DNA of 64,000 nt from Planosporangium flavigriseum (GTDB taxonomy: Bacteria; Actinomycetota; Actinomycetes; Mycobacteriales; Micromonosporaceae), in the NCBI RefSeq assembly GCF_011947225.1, contig NZ_JAATVW010000001.1, forward strand, positions 434,001 to 498,000, given 5' to 3'. This document shows, piece by piece, positions 32,898 through 43,076 of this stretch; position 1 is the stretch's first letter, and every line of letters begins with the position of its first letter. Both the position numbers and the translations under genes were made by a program. The notes beneath the pieces are model-generated. The model had not been told where the DNA came from. It searched no databases and saw only the letters and a list, made by a program, of their open reading frames with translations.

Positions 32898-33944
32898 CTA
32901 CGCGCTCTGCGCCGCGGCGATCCAGCGCCGCATCAGGTCGGCGGCGGCGCCCGAGTCGATCGCCGCGGCCGCCCGGCCCATGGCCGCGCGCAGGGAAGCG
33001 GTCAGGTCATCGCCCCAGCCGCCCTGTGCGACCAGCGCAGCGGCCGCGTTGACCAGCACCGCGTCGCGTACCGGGCCGGTCTTGCCGGCGAACAGGGCGC
33101 GCGCCACCTGGGCGTTGTACGGGGCTTCGCCGCCGCGTAGGTCCTCCGGCCGAGAGCGGGCCACGCCGAGATCGGCGGCGTCGACGACCGTTTCGGTCAC
33201 GTGGCCGTCCCGGACCGCCCAGATCCGGGTCGGTCCGGTGGTGGTGAACTCGTCGAGCCCGTCCTCACCGCGCATCACGAGCACCGAATCGCCGCGGCGC
33301 GCGAACACCTCGGCCATGACGCCGGCCATCCGCGGGTCGGCGCAGCCCACTGCGGCGTTCGCTGGCTGTGCCGGGTTGGTCATCGGCCCCAGGAAGTTGA
33401 AGAATGTGGGTACGCCCACCTCGCGGCGCGGGGCTGCGGCGTGCCGCATGCCGGGGTGGAACCGCGCGGCGAAGCAGAAGCCGATCCCCACCTCGGTGAC
33501 GCACTTGGCCACCTCGGCCGGGCCGAGGTCGAGCGCGATGCCGAACTCCTCCAGCAGGTCGGCCGCCCCGCACTTCGACGTGGCTGCCCGGTTGCCGTGC
33601 TTGATGATCGGCACCCCGGCAGCGGCCACGACGATCGAGGCCATCGTGGAGATGTTGACGGTGTGCGCGCCGTCTCCACCGGTGCCGACGATGTCGACAG
33701 CGGACGCACGGAGATCGGCGGGCAGGTCCACCCGCGCGGCGTTGCCGAGCATGGCCTCGACCAGCCCGGTGATCTCCGCCGGCGTCTCCCCCTTGGCGCG
33801 CAGCGCGACCGCGAACGCCGAGATCTGCGCCGGGGTGGCGCTGCCGGCCATGATCTCGCCCATGGCCCAGGCGGTGTCTTGAGTGGACAGCTCTTCGGCC
33901 CGCAGCAGCGCCGCGAGCAGAGTCCGCCAACTTCGCTCGGTCAT
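32898..33944 (-). CDS. trpD: Anthranilate phosphoribosyltransferase
   Basis: Transfers phosphoribosyl from PRPP to anthranilate in tryptophan synthesis. The 348-residue protein has the PRPP motif [20 protein letters not shown], the anthranilate-site segment [18 protein letters not shown] and the metal/PRPP acids in [10 protein letters not shown]. Other trp genes are not present here. It starts 4 bp after the pseudo-receiver gene and two genes after ctaG, so tryptophan synthesis is cotranscribed with oxidase assembly. In M. tuberculosis trpD (Rv2192c) is also divergent from ctaE. Confidence 0.96.
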   Translation of the reverse strand: MTERSWRTLLAALLRAEELSTQDTAWAMGEIMAGSATPAQISAFAVALRAKGETPAEITGLVEAMLGNAARVDLPADLRASAVDIVGTGGDGAHTVNISTMASIVVAAAGVPIIKHGNRAATSKCGAADLLEEFGIALDLGPAEVAKCVTEVGIGFCFAARFHPGMRHAAAPRREVGVPTFFNFLGPMTNPAQPANAAVGCADPRMAGVMAEVFARRGDSVLVMRGEDGLDEFTTTGPTRIWAVRDGHVTETVVDAADLGVARSRPEDLRGGEAPYNAQVARALFAGKTGPVRDAVLVNAAAALVAQGGWGDDLTASLRAAMGRAAAAIDSGAAADLMRRWIAAAQSA

Positions 33945-33948
33945 GACG

Positions 33949-34350
33949 TCAGCTGGTCACGACTGCGCGTCCACGCAGCAGGTCGGCGACGGCACGTCCG
34001 GTGAGCACCGGGTCGAGCGGGTGCACGAGGGTCGCGTCGACCTTCGCGTACGCGGCGAGCCAGCGGTCGGCTGCCCGGGCGATCACCACGCAGGTCGGCG
34101 GCGCGTCGGACAGTTCGTCCTTGAGCTGGCGCGCGATGCCGATGCCGCCCGCCGGGCTGGCCTCGCCATCGAGCACAACCAGGTGGACGTCCTGGTCGTC
34201 GATGACCCGGACGGTCTCCGCGTACGTGGACGACTCCACGAACTCCACCGTCAGGTCCTTGGCCGGCCGGGTGCCGATGGCCAGCCGCATCCGCTCCCGC
34301 ACCTGCGGGTCGTCGCTGTAGAGCAGAACCGTGTAGCTACTCTCGGTCAT
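33949..34350 (-). CDS. Receiver-like protein lacking output domain and key residues
   Basis: A 133-residue stand-alone receiver fold. It keeps the acidic pair ([13 protein letters not shown]) and an Asp at the phosphoacceptor site ([12 protein letters not shown]). The usual Thr/Ser becomes Ala (VVIARAAD) and the conserved Lys-Pro becomes His-Pro ([10 protein letters not shown]), so classical phosphorylation switching is doubtful. No DNA-binding or enzymatic domain follows. The ATG overlaps the ctaG stop (ATGA) and the gene ends 4 bp before trpD. From memory, similar proteins sit beside trpD in Streptomyces, so it is a conserved family. Confidence 0.85.
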   Translation of the reverse strand: MTESSYTVLLYSDDPQVRERMRLAIGTRPAKDLTVEFVESSTYAETVRVIDDQDVHLVVLDGEASPAGGIGIARQLKDELSDAPPTCVVIARAADRWLAAYAKVDATLVHPLDPVLTGRAVADLLRGRAVVTS

Positions 34351-35405
34351 CGCCTGCTGGCTCCCTGAGTGTCTCGACTGCCGTGGGGATCGTACCCGCC
34401 CTGCTGCTCCCACCAAGGGGCGGCCAGCATCTCCGGCGAGCCGTCCTCCGCCGGCACGCCGGCAGCGTCCGTCGCCTCCGCCGCGGGCCGGGCGGTCTCC
34501 GCCACCTCCTGCCGGTCGAGCCGCCGGTCCTCCCGGCGGGCCTCGCGCTCGGCGTGCCGCATCCACTGCGCCACGAGCACGCCGAGCATCGTGACGCTGA
34601 CGACCTCACCACCGGCCCACAGGATGCCGCCGGCCACCCGCTGGTCGACGAAGGGGTCCACCCAGCCCAGGCCGAGCGAGGGGTACCAGTCGCCGCCGAG
34701 CAGCGTGGTGCTCTGCATCACCGTCAGTCCAAGCACCGTATGGAACGGCGTGGACAGGAACATCAGCATGGCCCGGCCCGTGTACGGCCAGCGTCCGGGC
34801 AGCGGGTCGATCCCGACCAGCGGCCAAAAGAACAGGCAGCCGACCGCGATGAAGTGCACGTGGGTCAGCTCGTGGACCCAGGTGTGGCGCATGGCCAGCT
34901 CGTACAGGCTGGTGAAGTACAGGATGAACGGGGTGACCACGAACAGCCCGTACGCGAACAGCGGGTAGGTCCAGATCTTGGCCACCCGGCTGTGCAGCAC
35001 CGCCAGCAGGACCCGGCGGGCACCGGCCGGAAGGGTGCGCAGCGCGAGCGTCACCGGCGCACCGAGCGCGAGGAAGATCGGCGCGATCATGGACAGCACC
35101 ATGTGCTGCACCATGTGGACCGACAGCAGGGTGGTGTCGTACGTGCCGACGCCGGTCAGTGTGACGGACGCAATACCACCGAGGCCCAGGACGACGAACG
35201 AGGCCGTCCGGAGCACCGGCCACCGGTCGCCACGCCGCTCCAGTCGCCACACCGCGTACAGGTACGCGATGGCGACGGCCAGCAGGGAAACCACGAGCAA
35301 CGGGTTGAGGTCTAGCTGGAGCAGGGTGCCAGCCTGCGCGGGCGGAAGGGGCTCATCGCCCCCACCGTGCGCGAGAATGGCGACCGCAGGGCCTGGATAC
35401 TGCAC
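34347..35405 (-). CDS. ctaG: CtaG-type cytochrome c oxidase assembly membrane protein
   Basis: About 352 residues with seven or so hydrophobic segments and a charged cytoplasmic tail ([17 protein letters not shown]). Family landmarks are [20 protein letters not shown] and [20 protein letters not shown], whose His residues fit copper or heme handling. It is the caa3_CtaG family, thought to help build the copper centres of cytochrome c oxidase. It is divergent from ctaE, matching that job. The exact start is uncertain: GTG 35405 is chosen, with GTG 35480 also open; neither has a good ribosome site. Confidence 0.85.
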   Translation of the reverse strand: MQYPGPAVAILAHGGGDEPLPPAQAGTLLQLDLNPLLVVSLLAVAIAYLYAVWRLERRGDRWPVLRTASFVVLGLGGIASVTLTGVGTYDTTLLSVHMVQHMVLSMIAPIFLALGAPVTLALRTLPAGARRVLLAVLHSRVAKIWTYPLFAYGLFVVTPFILYFTSLYELAMRHTWVHELTHVHFIAVGCLFFWPLVGIDPLPGRWPYTGRAMLMFLSTPFHTVLGLTVMQSTTLLGGDWYPSLGLGWVDPFVDQRVAGGILWAGGEVVSVTMLGVLVAQWMRHAEREARREDRRLDRQEVAETARPAAEATDAAGVPAEDGSPEMLAAPWWEQQGGYDPHGSRDTQGASRR

Positions 35406-35533
35406 GGACAAGAGGCTATCCGGCGCCGCCCGCAGCGCCCAGGAGCGGTATGGACCGCCCACGAAGGTGGCGACACGCACGAATGCGGCGACCCCGACGC
35501 GTAGCGGCTCTACCCAGAGGCAATAATGGCCGC

Positions 35534-36133
35534 GTGACTGCTGCCCCAGCCATCTCTAAGAGTCAGATCCATTCGCTGACCAGGCCCAACATGGTCAGCG
35601 TCGGGACGATCGTGTGGCTCTCCAGTGAGCTCATGTTCTTCGCGGCGCTGTTCGCGATGTACTTCTCCATCCGGGCGGCGGCGCCGGGCCTGTGGAAGGA
35701 ACACACTCCACACCTGAACCTGCCGTACGCCGTCACCTTCACGACGATCCTCGTGTTGTCGTCGGTGACCTGCCAGTTCGGTGTGTTCGCCGCCGAGCGC
35801 GGCAACGTGCACGCACTGCGCCGGTGGTTCGCCCTCACCTTCGCCATGGGCCTGGTGTTCGTGCTCGGCCAGGCGAATGAGTACCGCGTACTGGTCGAAG
35901 AGGGCGTCAAGATCAATGCCGACGGTTTCGGGTCGATGTTCTACCTGACCACCGGCTTCCACGGTCTGCACGTGACCGGCGGCTTGGTCGCCTTCATCTT
36001 CTTTATGATCCGCACCACCATGGGGCGTTTCACCCCTGCACAGGCCACCTCGGCGATCGTCGTGTCGTACTACTGGCACTTCGTCGATCTGGTGTGGGTC
36101 GCGCTGTTCAGCATGATCTACCTGCTGAAGTGA
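35534..36133 (+). CDS. ctaE: Cytochrome c oxidase subunit III
   Basis: A 199-residue membrane subunit of the aa3 oxidase with five hydrophobic segments. Landmarks: [20 protein letters not shown] with the conserved Glu, [16 protein letters not shown] and [20 protein letters not shown]. It stabilises subunit I and supports proton uptake in the membrane. It heads the ctaE-qcrCAB cluster and is divergent from ctaG. The GTG at 35534 is chosen from family length. Catalytic subunit I (ctaD) is not in this window. Confidence 0.95.
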   Translation: MTAAPAISKSQIHSLTRPNMVSVGTIVWLSSELMFFAALFAMYFSIRAAAPGLWKEHTPHLNLPYAVTFTTILVLSSVTCQFGVFAAERGNVHALRRWFALTFAMGLVFVLGQANEYRVLVEEGVKINADGFGSMFYLTTGFHGLHVTGGLVAFIFFMIRTTMGRFTPAQATSAIVVSYYWHFVDLVWVALFSMIYLLK

Positions 36134-36187
36134 CGCGAACGGTCCAAATTTCACATCCGGTCGGCGTGGCTTCAGACGAAGTACCTG

Positions 36188-37060
36188 ATGACAAAGGTTG
36201 AGGACATGACTTTCGACGATTCGGCCGGCGCTGCCGGTCCGCCACGCGAGGCCCGACGCGGCAGGCTTCTCGCCAGTCCGGTGCGGAGAAGCCGCCTGCG
36301 TCGCCGCGTCTTCGCGGGTCTACGGCTGGTCACCGCGCTCGCCATCGTCGGGGGCATCTACACCGCCTTCGCGCCCGGCAGCCAGGCTGAGGACACCCCC
36401 AAGCTGACCGAGGCCGCACAGCTGGGCAAGCGCCTGTACGACCAGAGCTGCGCCACGTGCCACGGCCCGAACGCCCAGGGCGTCCAGGGCCGCGGCCCGA
36501 GCCTGATCGGCGTCGGCTCCGCTGCGGTGGAGTTCCAGGTGGAGACCGGCCGGATGCCCGCCGCCCGCCCGCAGCAGGCACAGGTCGAGCGCAAGCAGCC
36601 GATGTTCACCACCGAACAGGCCCAGCAGATGGGCGCCTACGTCCAGGAGCTGGGTGGCGGCCCGCAGCTGCCGTCGGGTGACAACCTCCGCGAGGGCGGC
36701 GACGTCGCTAAGGGCGGTGAGCTGTTCCGCGTCAACTGCGCCTCGTGCCACGCGTTCAGCACCAACGGTGGCGCGCTCTCGTCCGGTAAGTTCGCGCCGA
36801 GCCTGGAGCCGACCACCGACCGCCAGCTCTACGCGGCGATGCTGACCGGCCCGCAGAACATGCCGGTGTTCGGCGACAACCAGCTGACGCCGCAGGAGAA
36901 GCGCGACATCATCGCGTACGTCCAGTTCCAGAAGCAGGACAAGGACCCGGGCGGCTTCGGTCTCGGCCGCTACGGCCCGGTCCCCGAGGGCCTGGTGATC
37001 TTCCTGGTCGGCATGGTGTCCATCCTGTTCGTCACGCTGTGGATTGCAGGAAAGTCATGA
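36188..37060 (+). CDS. qcrC: Diheme cytochrome c subunit of the bc1 complex
   Basis: A 290-residue actinobacterial QcrC with two heme-binding sites, CATCH near residue 94 and CASCH near 186, each within a cytochrome c domain exposed outside the membrane. A basic N-terminus and membrane segment (residues ~40-60) and a C-terminal anchor (GLVIFLVGMVSILFVTLWIA) hold it. It carries electrons from QcrA/QcrB directly to CtaC in the III2-IV2 supercomplex, replacing soluble cytochrome c. Start 36188 or the in-frame ATG 36206 are both possible. Its TGA overlaps the qcrA ATG. Confidence 0.96.
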   Translation: MTKVEDMTFDDSAGAAGPPREARRGRLLASPVRRSRLRRRVFAGLRLVTALAIVGGIYTAFAPGSQAEDTPKLTEAAQLGKRLYDQSCATCHGPNAQGVQGRGPSLIGVGSAAVEFQVETGRMPAARPQQAQVERKQPMFTTEQAQQMGAYVQELGGGPQLPSGDNLREGGDVAKGGELFRVNCASCHAFSTNGGALSSGKFAPSLEPTTDRQLYAAMLTGPQNMPVFGDNQLTPQEKRDIIAYVQFQKQDKDPGGFGLGRYGPVPEGLVIFLVGMVSILFVTLWIAGKS

Positions 37061-38124
37061 GTACCCACACTGACGTCGACTTCGACGTGAAAGATCCTTC
37101 GCTAACCCGATTTGACCTGGTCAAAGAGGGTGCGCGGCGGGACGGCGTTGAGATCGTCCACTACGCCCCCCGGTTCCCGGTGCCCGGCACCCGCGCCGAG
37201 AAGCGCGTCGAGCGGACGATCGCGTTCATGCTCGTGCTCTCCGGCCTCCTCGGTCTGGGCTTCGTGGTCGCCTACATCTGGTGGCCGTGGAAGTACGAGC
37301 CGGGCAACGGGCTCGACAAGCTCTACAACCCGGTGCTGGGCATCACGCTCGGCGGGTCGCTGTTCCTGCTCGGCATCGCCATCGTCACCTGGGCCAAGAA
37401 GCTGCTGCCGGAAGAGGTGTCGATCCAGGAGCGCCACGACGTGGCGGACCAGGCGGAGCGGGCCCTGACCGGCGCGACCATCCTGAACATGGTCGACGAG
37501 ACCGGCATCAAGCGCCGCCCGCTGCTGAAGGGCGCGCTCCTGGTCGGTGCGGCGCCGCTCGGCGTCGCCGCGGCCGCGCCGCTGGTCGGTGGCCTGATCA
37601 AGAAGCCGGACCACATCCTGTTCGAGACCGCCTGGAAGCCGGCGGACGGCCACAAGGTGAAGCTGACCCGCGAGGACGGCAGCGCGGTCCGCCCCGAGGA
37701 CGTCAGCGTCGGTGGCCAGATGACCGTCTACCCGGGCGTGCCGCACGGTGCGAGCAACGAGCACGCCGACTCGCCGGTCCTGCTGATCCACCTGCGGGAA
37801 AAGGACGCCAGCGAGCTGCGGGCCAACCTCAAGAACGTCGCGGTCAACGCCGAGGACGGCGGGGCGATCTGGGGCAACTTCGTCGCGTACTCGAAGATCT
37901 GCACCCACGCCGGCTGCCCGGCAAGCCTCTACGAGCAGCAGACCAACCGGCTGCTGTGCCCGTGCCACCAGTCGCAGTTCCACATCACCGACAACGCCCG
38001 GCCGGTCTTCGGCCCGGCCACCCGCCGGCTGCCAATGCTGCCGCTGAGCGTCGAGGACGGCGTCTTCGTGGCCAAGTCTGATTTCAGGGTTCCGATCGGG
38101 CCCGGGTTCTGGGAGCGCCCATGA
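37057..38124 (+). CDS. qcrA: Rieske iron-sulfur subunit of the bc1 complex
   Basis: 355 residues with three transmembrane segments near the N-terminus and middle (two around 55-125, one around 165-185), as is typical of actinobacterial QcrA. The C-terminal Rieske domain binds the [2Fe-2S] cluster through CTHAGCP and CPCHQSQF. It accepts electrons from menaquinol at the QcrB site. The ATG overlaps the qcrC stop, and its own stop overlaps the qcrB start, so the three subunits are translationally coupled. Confidence 0.97.
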   Translation: MSTHTDVDFDVKDPSLTRFDLVKEGARRDGVEIVHYAPRFPVPGTRAEKRVERTIAFMLVLSGLLGLGFVVAYIWWPWKYEPGNGLDKLYNPVLGITLGGSLFLLGIAIVTWAKKLLPEEVSIQERHDVADQAERALTGATILNMVDETGIKRRPLLKGALLVGAAPLGVAAAAPLVGGLIKKPDHILFETAWKPADGHKVKLTREDGSAVRPEDVSVGGQMTVYPGVPHGASNEHADSPVLLIHLREKDASELRANLKNVAVNAEDGGAIWGNFVAYSKICTHAGCPASLYEQQTNRLLCPCHQSQFHITDNARPVFGPATRRLPMLPLSVEDGVFVAKSDFRVPIGPGFWERP

Positions 38125-39746
38125 AGCGACGGAAATTTGACGTAGCGGCGCTGCCGGCCAAGGCCGGCGGCGAGATCGACGACCGACTACAGGTATCCGC
38201 CCCGCTGCGGCGCCTGTTCAACAAGGTCTTCCCCGACCACTGGTCCTTCCTGCTGGGCGAGATCGCGCTCTACTCGTTCATCGTCCTGCTGCTGACCGGT
38301 ACGTTCCTGACCCTCTGGTTCGACCCCTCCATGGAGGAGGTCCACTACAACGGCCCGTACACGCCGCTCAACGGCATCGAGATGTCCCGGGCGTACGAGT
38401 CGAGCCTGCAGCTGTCGTTCGAGGTCCGGGGCGGCCTGATCATGCGGCAGATGCACCACTGGGCGGCGCTGCTGTTCATGGCCTCGATCGTGGTGCACAT
38501 GCTCCGGGTGTTCTTCACCGGCGCGTTCCGCAAGCCGCGTGAGCTCAACTGGGTCATCGGTGTGCTGCTGTTCTGGCTGGGCTTCGTCGAGGGCTTCGCC
38601 GGCTACTCCCTGCCGGACGACGCGCTCTCCGGCACCGGTCTGCGCATCGCGCACGCGATCATGCTGTCGATCCCCGTGGTGGGTACTTGGGTGGCGACCT
38701 CGCTGTTCGGCGGGGAGTTCCCGGGCACCGTGATCCTCGGTCGGCTCTACATCGCGCACGTGCTGCTCGTGCCGGCCATCCTGCTCGGCCTGATCGCCGC
38801 GCACATGGGCCTACTGGTCAAGCAGAAGCACACGCAGTGGCCGGGTCCGGGGCGCTCCAACGACAACGTCGTCGGTGTGCGCATGTTCCCGGGCTTCGCG
38901 GCCAAGGGTGGCGCGTTCTTCATGGTCGTGTTCGGTGTCATCGCGCTGCTCGGCGGCCTCTTCCAGATCAACCCGGTCTGGCTGTTCGGCCCGTACAAGG
39001 CGGCGGTCGTCTCCGCGGCGAGCCAGCCCGACTGGTACGTCATGTTCCTGGACGGCTCGACCCGTCTGATGCCGCCGTGGGAGGCCCGCTTCCCGCTGTG
39101 GCCGGGGCACCACTACACGCTGCCGCCGCTGTTCTGGCCGACGGTCTTCCTGCCGGGCGTGCTGACGATGCTGCCGCTCTTCTACCCCTTCATCGAGGCG
39201 CGGAAGTTCAAGAGCAAGCAGTCGCACCACCTGCTGCAGCGTCCGCGTGACGTACCCACCCGGACGTCCCTGGGCGCGATGGCGCTGGCGTTCTACTTCG
39301 TGCTGATGATCTCGGGCGCCAACGACGTGCTCGCGGAGAAGTTCCACATCAGCCTGAACGCGATGACGTGGGCCGGCCGTATCGGCCTGCTGCTCCTCCC
39401 GCCGCTCGCGTACTGGGTGACCTACCGGATCTGCCTGGGTCTCCAGCAGCACGACCGGGAGGTTCTCGCGCACGGCATGGAGACCGGCATCATCAAGCGG
39501 CTGCCCAACGGCGCCTTCGTCGAGGTGCACCAGCCACTGTCGCCGGTGGATGCGCACGGCCACCCGACCGAGCTGCCGTACGCCGGCTGGGTCGTACCGA
39601 AGAAGATGAACCGCATCGGCGCGCTCGTGCCGACGGTGAAGGGCTTCTTCTTCCCGGTCGAGGAGGCGGCCCAGCGGACCCTTCCCGCGGAGGCGCCGGT
39701 GTCGCCGGCACCGTCCCGCGAAGGGATCGGCAGCGGCAAGCACTGA
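38121..39746 (+). CDS. qcrB: Cytochrome b subunit of the bc1 complex
   Basis: A 541-residue, multi-pass cytochrome b. Heme-ligand histidines are visible in [20 protein letters not shown] and, further on, in the segments holding RIAHAIML and [26 protein letters not shown] is part of the quinol site region. The C-terminal extension (residues ~430-541) is usual in actinobacteria. It oxidises menaquinol and is the target family of Q203-type inhibitors. It closes the ctaE-qcrCAB group and is followed by a very strong terminator. Confidence 0.97.
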   Translation: MKRRKFDVAALPAKAGGEIDDRLQVSAPLRRLFNKVFPDHWSFLLGEIALYSFIVLLLTGTFLTLWFDPSMEEVHYNGPYTPLNGIEMSRAYESSLQLSFEVRGGLIMRQMHHWAALLFMASIVVHMLRVFFTGAFRKPRELNWVIGVLLFWLGFVEGFAGYSLPDDALSGTGLRIAHAIMLSIPVVGTWVATSLFGGEFPGTVILGRLYIAHVLLVPAILLGLIAAHMGLLVKQKHTQWPGPGRSNDNVVGVRMFPGFAAKGGAFFMVVFGVIALLGGLFQINPVWLFGPYKAAVVSAASQPDWYVMFLDGSTRLMPPWEARFPLWPGHHYTLPPLFWPTVFLPGVLTMLPLFYPFIEARKFKSKQSHHLLQRPRDVPTRTSLGAMALAFYFVLMISGANDVLAEKFHISLNAMTWAGRIGLLLLPPLAYWVTYRICLGLQQHDREVLAHGMETGIIKRLPNGAFVEVHQPLSPVDAHGHPTELPYAGWVVPKKMNRIGALVPTVKGFFFPVEEAAQRTLPAEAPVSPAPSREGIGSGKH

Positions 39747-39759
39747 TCCGCGCTCAACC

Positions 39760-39805
39760 AAGGGAGGGGCGCCCGCCGGACATCCGGCGGGCGCCCCTCC
39801 CTTTT
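39760..39805 (+). terminator. Rho-independent terminator of ctaE-qcrCAB
   Basis: A perfect 21-bp inverted repeat (39760-39780 with 39783-39803) and a minimal loop, followed by TTTT, 13 nt after the qcrB stop. It is the strongest intrinsic terminator in the window. Confidence 0.95.
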
Positions 39806-39925
39806 GTGTGCCTGCTCGGATTTGTGTGCCGGCTCGGACTCGACACGCCGAGCGACCTCCACCTCCACCGCCGCGGCCCGCAGCCGTGGCATGGTCGCGG
39901 GTGAGGTGAACGGGAGGTGCCGGCG

Positions 39926-40120
39926 GTGCGATTCCTCGAGCTCTACTGCAGCCACTGCGCGACGGTATGTGTGTTCGAGCAGCCGCCGTGCCGGGACGGC
40001 CACGACGCCGACTGCGACGAGTGGGTCTGCACCGGATGCGGCGACGCGCTGCTCATCGCGTCCTTCCCACCGGTACGCCTGGAGCGGCGGCCCGTAGCGA
40101 CGTCACCGCGGGCCGCCTGA
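39926..40120 (+). CDS. Small zinc-ribbon-like protein
   Basis: 64 residues beginning VRFLELYCSHCATVCVFEQP with a second pair in WVCTGCGDAL; the CxxC pairs suggest one bound zinc. GGGAGG lies 8 nt before GTG 39926; the GTG 9 nt earlier is too close to it. It lies alone between the qcrB terminator and the convergent ctaF gene. A small hairpin at 40178-40196 may end it. Function is unknown. Confidence 0.65.
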   Translation: MRFLELYCSHCATVCVFEQPPCRDGHDADCDEWVCTGCGDALLIASFPPVRLERRPVATSPRAA

Positions 40121-40177
40121 CGCGCGGCCCGCAGAGCTGCCGCCCGATTGGGCGGTGGACCTACATTCCCCGGAAAC

Positions 40178-40196
40178 GGCCCGGTTAGACCGGGCC
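40178..40196 (+). terminator. Short GC hairpin
   Basis: GGCCCGG-TTAGA-CCGGGCC, 7-bp perfect stem, 57 nt after the small zinc-ribbon gene. No T-run follows, so it is a weak candidate. Confidence 0.4.
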
Positions 40197-40380
40197 CTAT
40201 ACGGGGGGTAAACCTTCGCCTGGAAACGCCGTAACGGCGCACAGAGGGCGTCTCTCGCCGTTCGATTTCTCCGCCCCCATGCCGTTCGGGTTCTCGGCGC
40301 CTGAGTTCTCTGCGTCAGCCACCGCTGCAGCCGCCGACAGGTACCGCGCGCCCGGAGCGCGCCGGTCGGGGGTAAGCACC

Positions 40381-40424
40381 AAAAACGCCGCAGCGCCCTC
40401 CTTCAGGAGGGCGCTGCGGCGTTT
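40381..40424 (-). terminator. Rho-independent terminator of ctaC-ctaF
   Basis: A 19-bp perfect stem (40383-40401 with 40406-40424) with TTCA loop. Read leftward it is followed by a TTTTT run (40381-40385), 22 nt beyond the ctaF stop. Confidence 0.93.
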
Positions 40425-40446
40425 GTCGCTTGTGAGGCTGTGAGAC

Positions 40447-40878
40447 TCAGTGCTCCGCGCTGCGGCGCGAGCCCGTGTAGTACTCGAAGAGCAGGCCACC
40501 GGTCGTCAGGATCACGGCGATCATGCCCACGGCGATGAGCCAGGGCGCCCAGTACACCATGCCGAGGCCGGCCAGCGAGGCCGCCAGGGCCAGGCCGAAG
40601 GGCCAGTAGCTACCGGGGCTGAAGAAGCCGACCTCGCCCGCGCCTTCGTCGATCTCCGCGTCGGCCCGGTCTTCGGGCCGCAGGTCGATCCGGCGGGAGA
40701 TGAACCAGAAGTAGCCACCGCACATCGTGCACAGCAGGCCGGACAGGACCAGGGCGACCGTGCCGATCCACTCGACCCGGTGGGGGTCGCTGTCCTGCCA
40801 GGTCCACCAGCCGTAGACCGCGCACATCCCGAAGAGGAAGCCGGCGATCACGGCGAAAAGCTTGAACTCGCTCTTCAT
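40447..40878 (-). CDS. ctaF: Cytochrome c oxidase subunit IV (actinobacterial)
   Basis: A 143-residue small oxidase subunit with four hydrophobic segments (first KLFAVIAGFLFGMCAVYGWW) and the conserved middle GEVGFFSPGSYWPFGLA. It packs against subunits I and III of the aa3 oxidase in the supercomplex. It starts 19 bp after ctaC and ends at a strong terminator, so it is cotranscribed with ctaC. Confidence 0.94.
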   Translation of the reverse strand: MKSEFKLFAVIAGFLFGMCAVYGWWTWQDSDPHRVEWIGTVALVLSGLLCTMCGGYFWFISRRIDLRPEDRADAEIDEGAGEVGFFSPGSYWPFGLALAASLAGLGMVYWAPWLIAVGMIAVILTTGGLLFEYYTGSRRSAEH

Positions 40879-40897
40879 GTTGCGTCCTTGTCCGCCG

Positions 40898-41824
40898 TCA
40901 GCTCGCTGAGCGCTTGGTCGGGTCGGTGTTGAACGGGTGCGTCGACGTCGCGAACGGCGCCTCGCCGATGCTCTGGAGCGCGTCCGGCGTGCTCATACCC
41001 TGCTTACGCGCTGCGATGAAGCGGTCGTACTTGTCCGGCGACACCGCGCGCAGCTCGAAGTTCATCATCGAGTGGTAGGCACCGCACAGCTCAGCACAGC
41101 GGCCGACGTAGGCGCCTTCCTTCTGGACGGTCACCTGGAACTTGTTGACCACGTTGCCGGGGAACACGTCCCGCTTGAACAGCAGGTCCGGCACCCAGAA
41201 GGAGTGGATGACATCCTTCGAGGTCTCATAGAGCAGGACGTTCTTGTTGGTCGGCACGACCAGCACGGGGATGTAGTCGCTGGTGCCGGTGGTGTCGAGC
41301 GCCTGCCCGTCGGCACCCTTCGCATTGTCGTCCAGGTAGCGGAACTGCCAGTTCCACTTGAACGCGACGACCTCGACCTTGACGTCCGGGTTCTTGCTGA
41401 TCTTGTCCACGTAGGTCTGCGTGGTCGCCGTGTAGTAGAACAGCACGGCGATGACCAGGAACGGCACGATCGTGTAGAGCAGCTCGATCGGCAGGTTGAA
41501 CCGCGTCTGCAGCGGCAGCTCCTCGCCGCGCTTGCGGTAGCGGATCACGCACCAGAAGATGAGGCCCCACACCAGGATACCGACGACCAGCGCGGCGATG
41601 ACGGAGCCGACCCACAGGTCGTACATCCGGTGCGACTGGTCCGAAACGCCGTACTCCGGCCAGCCGAAGCCCTTGAACGCCGAGCCGACCTGACCGAGCG
41701 AGCAGCCGGAGAGCGCCATAACGGCGGCGAGCGCAGTAACACCGAGACCGACGACGCGCGTGCCGACCCACCCTCGGCGGCTACGCGCCCGCGCGGAACT
41801 CGCGCCCGAACCCCTTGCGAACAC
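40898..41824 (-). CDS. ctaC: Cytochrome c oxidase subunit II
   Basis: 308 residues. The signal peptide ends in a lipobox (VMALSGC), so it should be lipid-anchored outside the membrane. Two transmembrane segments follow (~70-95 and ~115-140). The extracellular cupredoxin domain has the CuA motif CAELCGAYHSMM plus the upstream VIHSFWVPDLL histidine. It receives electrons from QcrC. GTG 41824 lies 9 nt after GGAGG; GTG 41830 is only 3 nt away and less likely. It is divergent from the cysteine desulfurase gene. Confidence 0.95.
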   Translation of the reverse strand: MFARGSGASSARARSRRGWVGTRVVGLGVTALAAVMALSGCSLGQVGSAFKGFGWPEYGVSDQSHRMYDLWVGSVIAALVVGILVWGLIFWCVIRYRKRGEELPLQTRFNLPIELLYTIVPFLVIAVLFYYTATTQTYVDKISKNPDVKVEVVAFKWNWQFRYLDDNAKGADGQALDTTGTSDYIPVLVVPTNKNVLLYETSKDVIHSFWVPDLLFKRDVFPGNVVNKFQVTVQKEGAYVGRCAELCGAYHSMMNFELRAVSPDKYDRFIAARKQGMSTPDALQSIGEAPFATSTHPFNTDPTKRSAS

Positions 41825-41981
41825 CTGCACTTGCCTCCTTAGCCAAGGCCGCAACCCCGCTCGCCGGTCCGCTCCGACGATCCGGACGTTTGCCGCCCGG
41901 AAGGCGTAACCGACGGTCGCAGATTACTCGACCACGACCGGCCCACCCGGCAGGGGGTCACCGTGTCCCTACCCTGGACTT

Positions 41982-43076
41982 GTGTCCACCTACTTTGACG
42001 CGGCGGCCGCCGCGCCGTTACACCCAGTGGCCCGCCAAGCGCTGATCGCCGCACTCGACGACGGCTGGCTTGACCCGGGCAAGCTTTACTCGCAAGCCCG
42101 TCGGGCGCGGCAGCTCCTCGACGCGGCGAGGGGCTCGATGGCCGAGTCCCTCGGAGTACGCGACGACGAGCTGCACTTCTGCGCCAACGGTACAGAGGCG
42201 GCGGCCCTTGCCGTACGCGGCGGGCTGGCTGGTCGCCGCCGGTTTGGTGTGACTTTCGTCCACTCCGCCGTCGAGCACTCCGCGGTGCTGCAGGCAGCAG
42301 CAGGCGAGTCCGTACCGGTGGACCGGCTCGGTCGGGTGGACCTCGACGCTTTCTCCACGGCCGTGAAAGCGCCGGGTGTGGCGCTGGCCGCACTGATGAG
42401 CGCCAACCACGAGGTCGGCACGGTCCAGCCGGTGGACGAGGCGGCGGCGCTGTGCGCGGACGCTGGCGTCCCGCTGTACGTGGACGCGGCCCAGTCGGCG
42501 GGGTGGGGACAGCTGCCGTCCGGCTGGTCGCTGCTGTCGGCGAGCGCGCACAAGTGGGGCGGCCCGCCCGGCGTGGGCGTACTGGTCGTCCGCAAGGGGA
42601 CCCGCTGGCTCGACCCTCGCCCGACCGCCCAGCCGCCCAACCTGCCGGCCGTGGTCGCGGCGGCGGCGTCGCTACGAGCGGTGCAGAACACAGCGACAGC
42701 GGCGGCCGCCCGGCTGGCGCCGCTGGTCGAACGGGTACGTACGACCGTGGCCGCGACCGTCCCCGACGTCGAGGTCGTCGGGGACCCGGTCAACCGGCTG
42801 CCGCACCTGGTGACGTTCTCGTGTCTGTACGTCGACGGGGAGGCTCTGCTGCACGCCCTGGACCGGCAGGGCTTCGCGGTGTCGTCCGGCTCGTCGTGCA
42901 CCGCGTCGACGCTGCGCCCCAGCCACGTCCTGGAGGCGATGGGAGTGCTCTCGCACGGCAACGTACGGATCTCGCTGCACCGGGAGACGACGTCCGAGGA
43001 GGTCGACCGGTTCCTCGCGGTGCTGCCCGGCGTTGTGGCCGAGCTACGCGCCCAGGCGGGGGTGAGCGGGCTGTGA
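41982..43076 (+). CDS. Cysteine desulfurase (NifS/IscS-like)
   Basis: A 364-residue PLP enzyme of aminotransferase class V. PLP Lys is in SASAHKWGGPPG, the catalytic persulfide Cys is in VSSGSSCTAST, and substrate Asp/His precede in PLYVDAAQSAGWG. It takes sulfur from cysteine as a persulfide. Its TGA overlaps the GTG of tusA (GTGA), so the sulfur is likely passed to TusA rather than to an Fe-S scaffold (no iscU or sufU gene is nearby). No Shine-Dalgarno precedes the GTG start. Divergent from ctaC. Confidence 0.9.
   Translation: MSTYFDAAAAAPLHPVARQALIAALDDGWLDPGKLYSQARRARQLLDAARGSMAESLGVRDDELHFCANGTEAAALAVRGGLAGRRRFGVTFVHSAVEHSAVLQAAAGESVPVDRLGRVDLDAFSTAVKAPGVALAALMSANHEVGTVQPVDEAAALCADAGVPLYVDAAQSAGWGQLPSGWSLLSASAHKWGGPPGVGVLVVRKGTRWLDPRPTAQPPNLPAVVAAAASLRAVQNTATAAAARLAPLVERVRTTVAATVPDVEVVGDPVNRLPHLVTFSCLYVDGEALLHALDRQGFAVSSGSSCTASTLRPSHVLEAMGVLSHGNVRISLHRETTSEEVDRFLAVLPGVVAELRAQAGVSGL

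Larger units (their letters stand above)
40121..40446. other. 326-bp gap holding two hairpins
   Basis: Between the small zinc-ribbon gene and ctaF. It contains the short hairpin at 40178-40196 and the ctaF terminator at 40383-40424. No credible coding sequence or RNA gene is seen in the rest. Confidence 0.7.
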
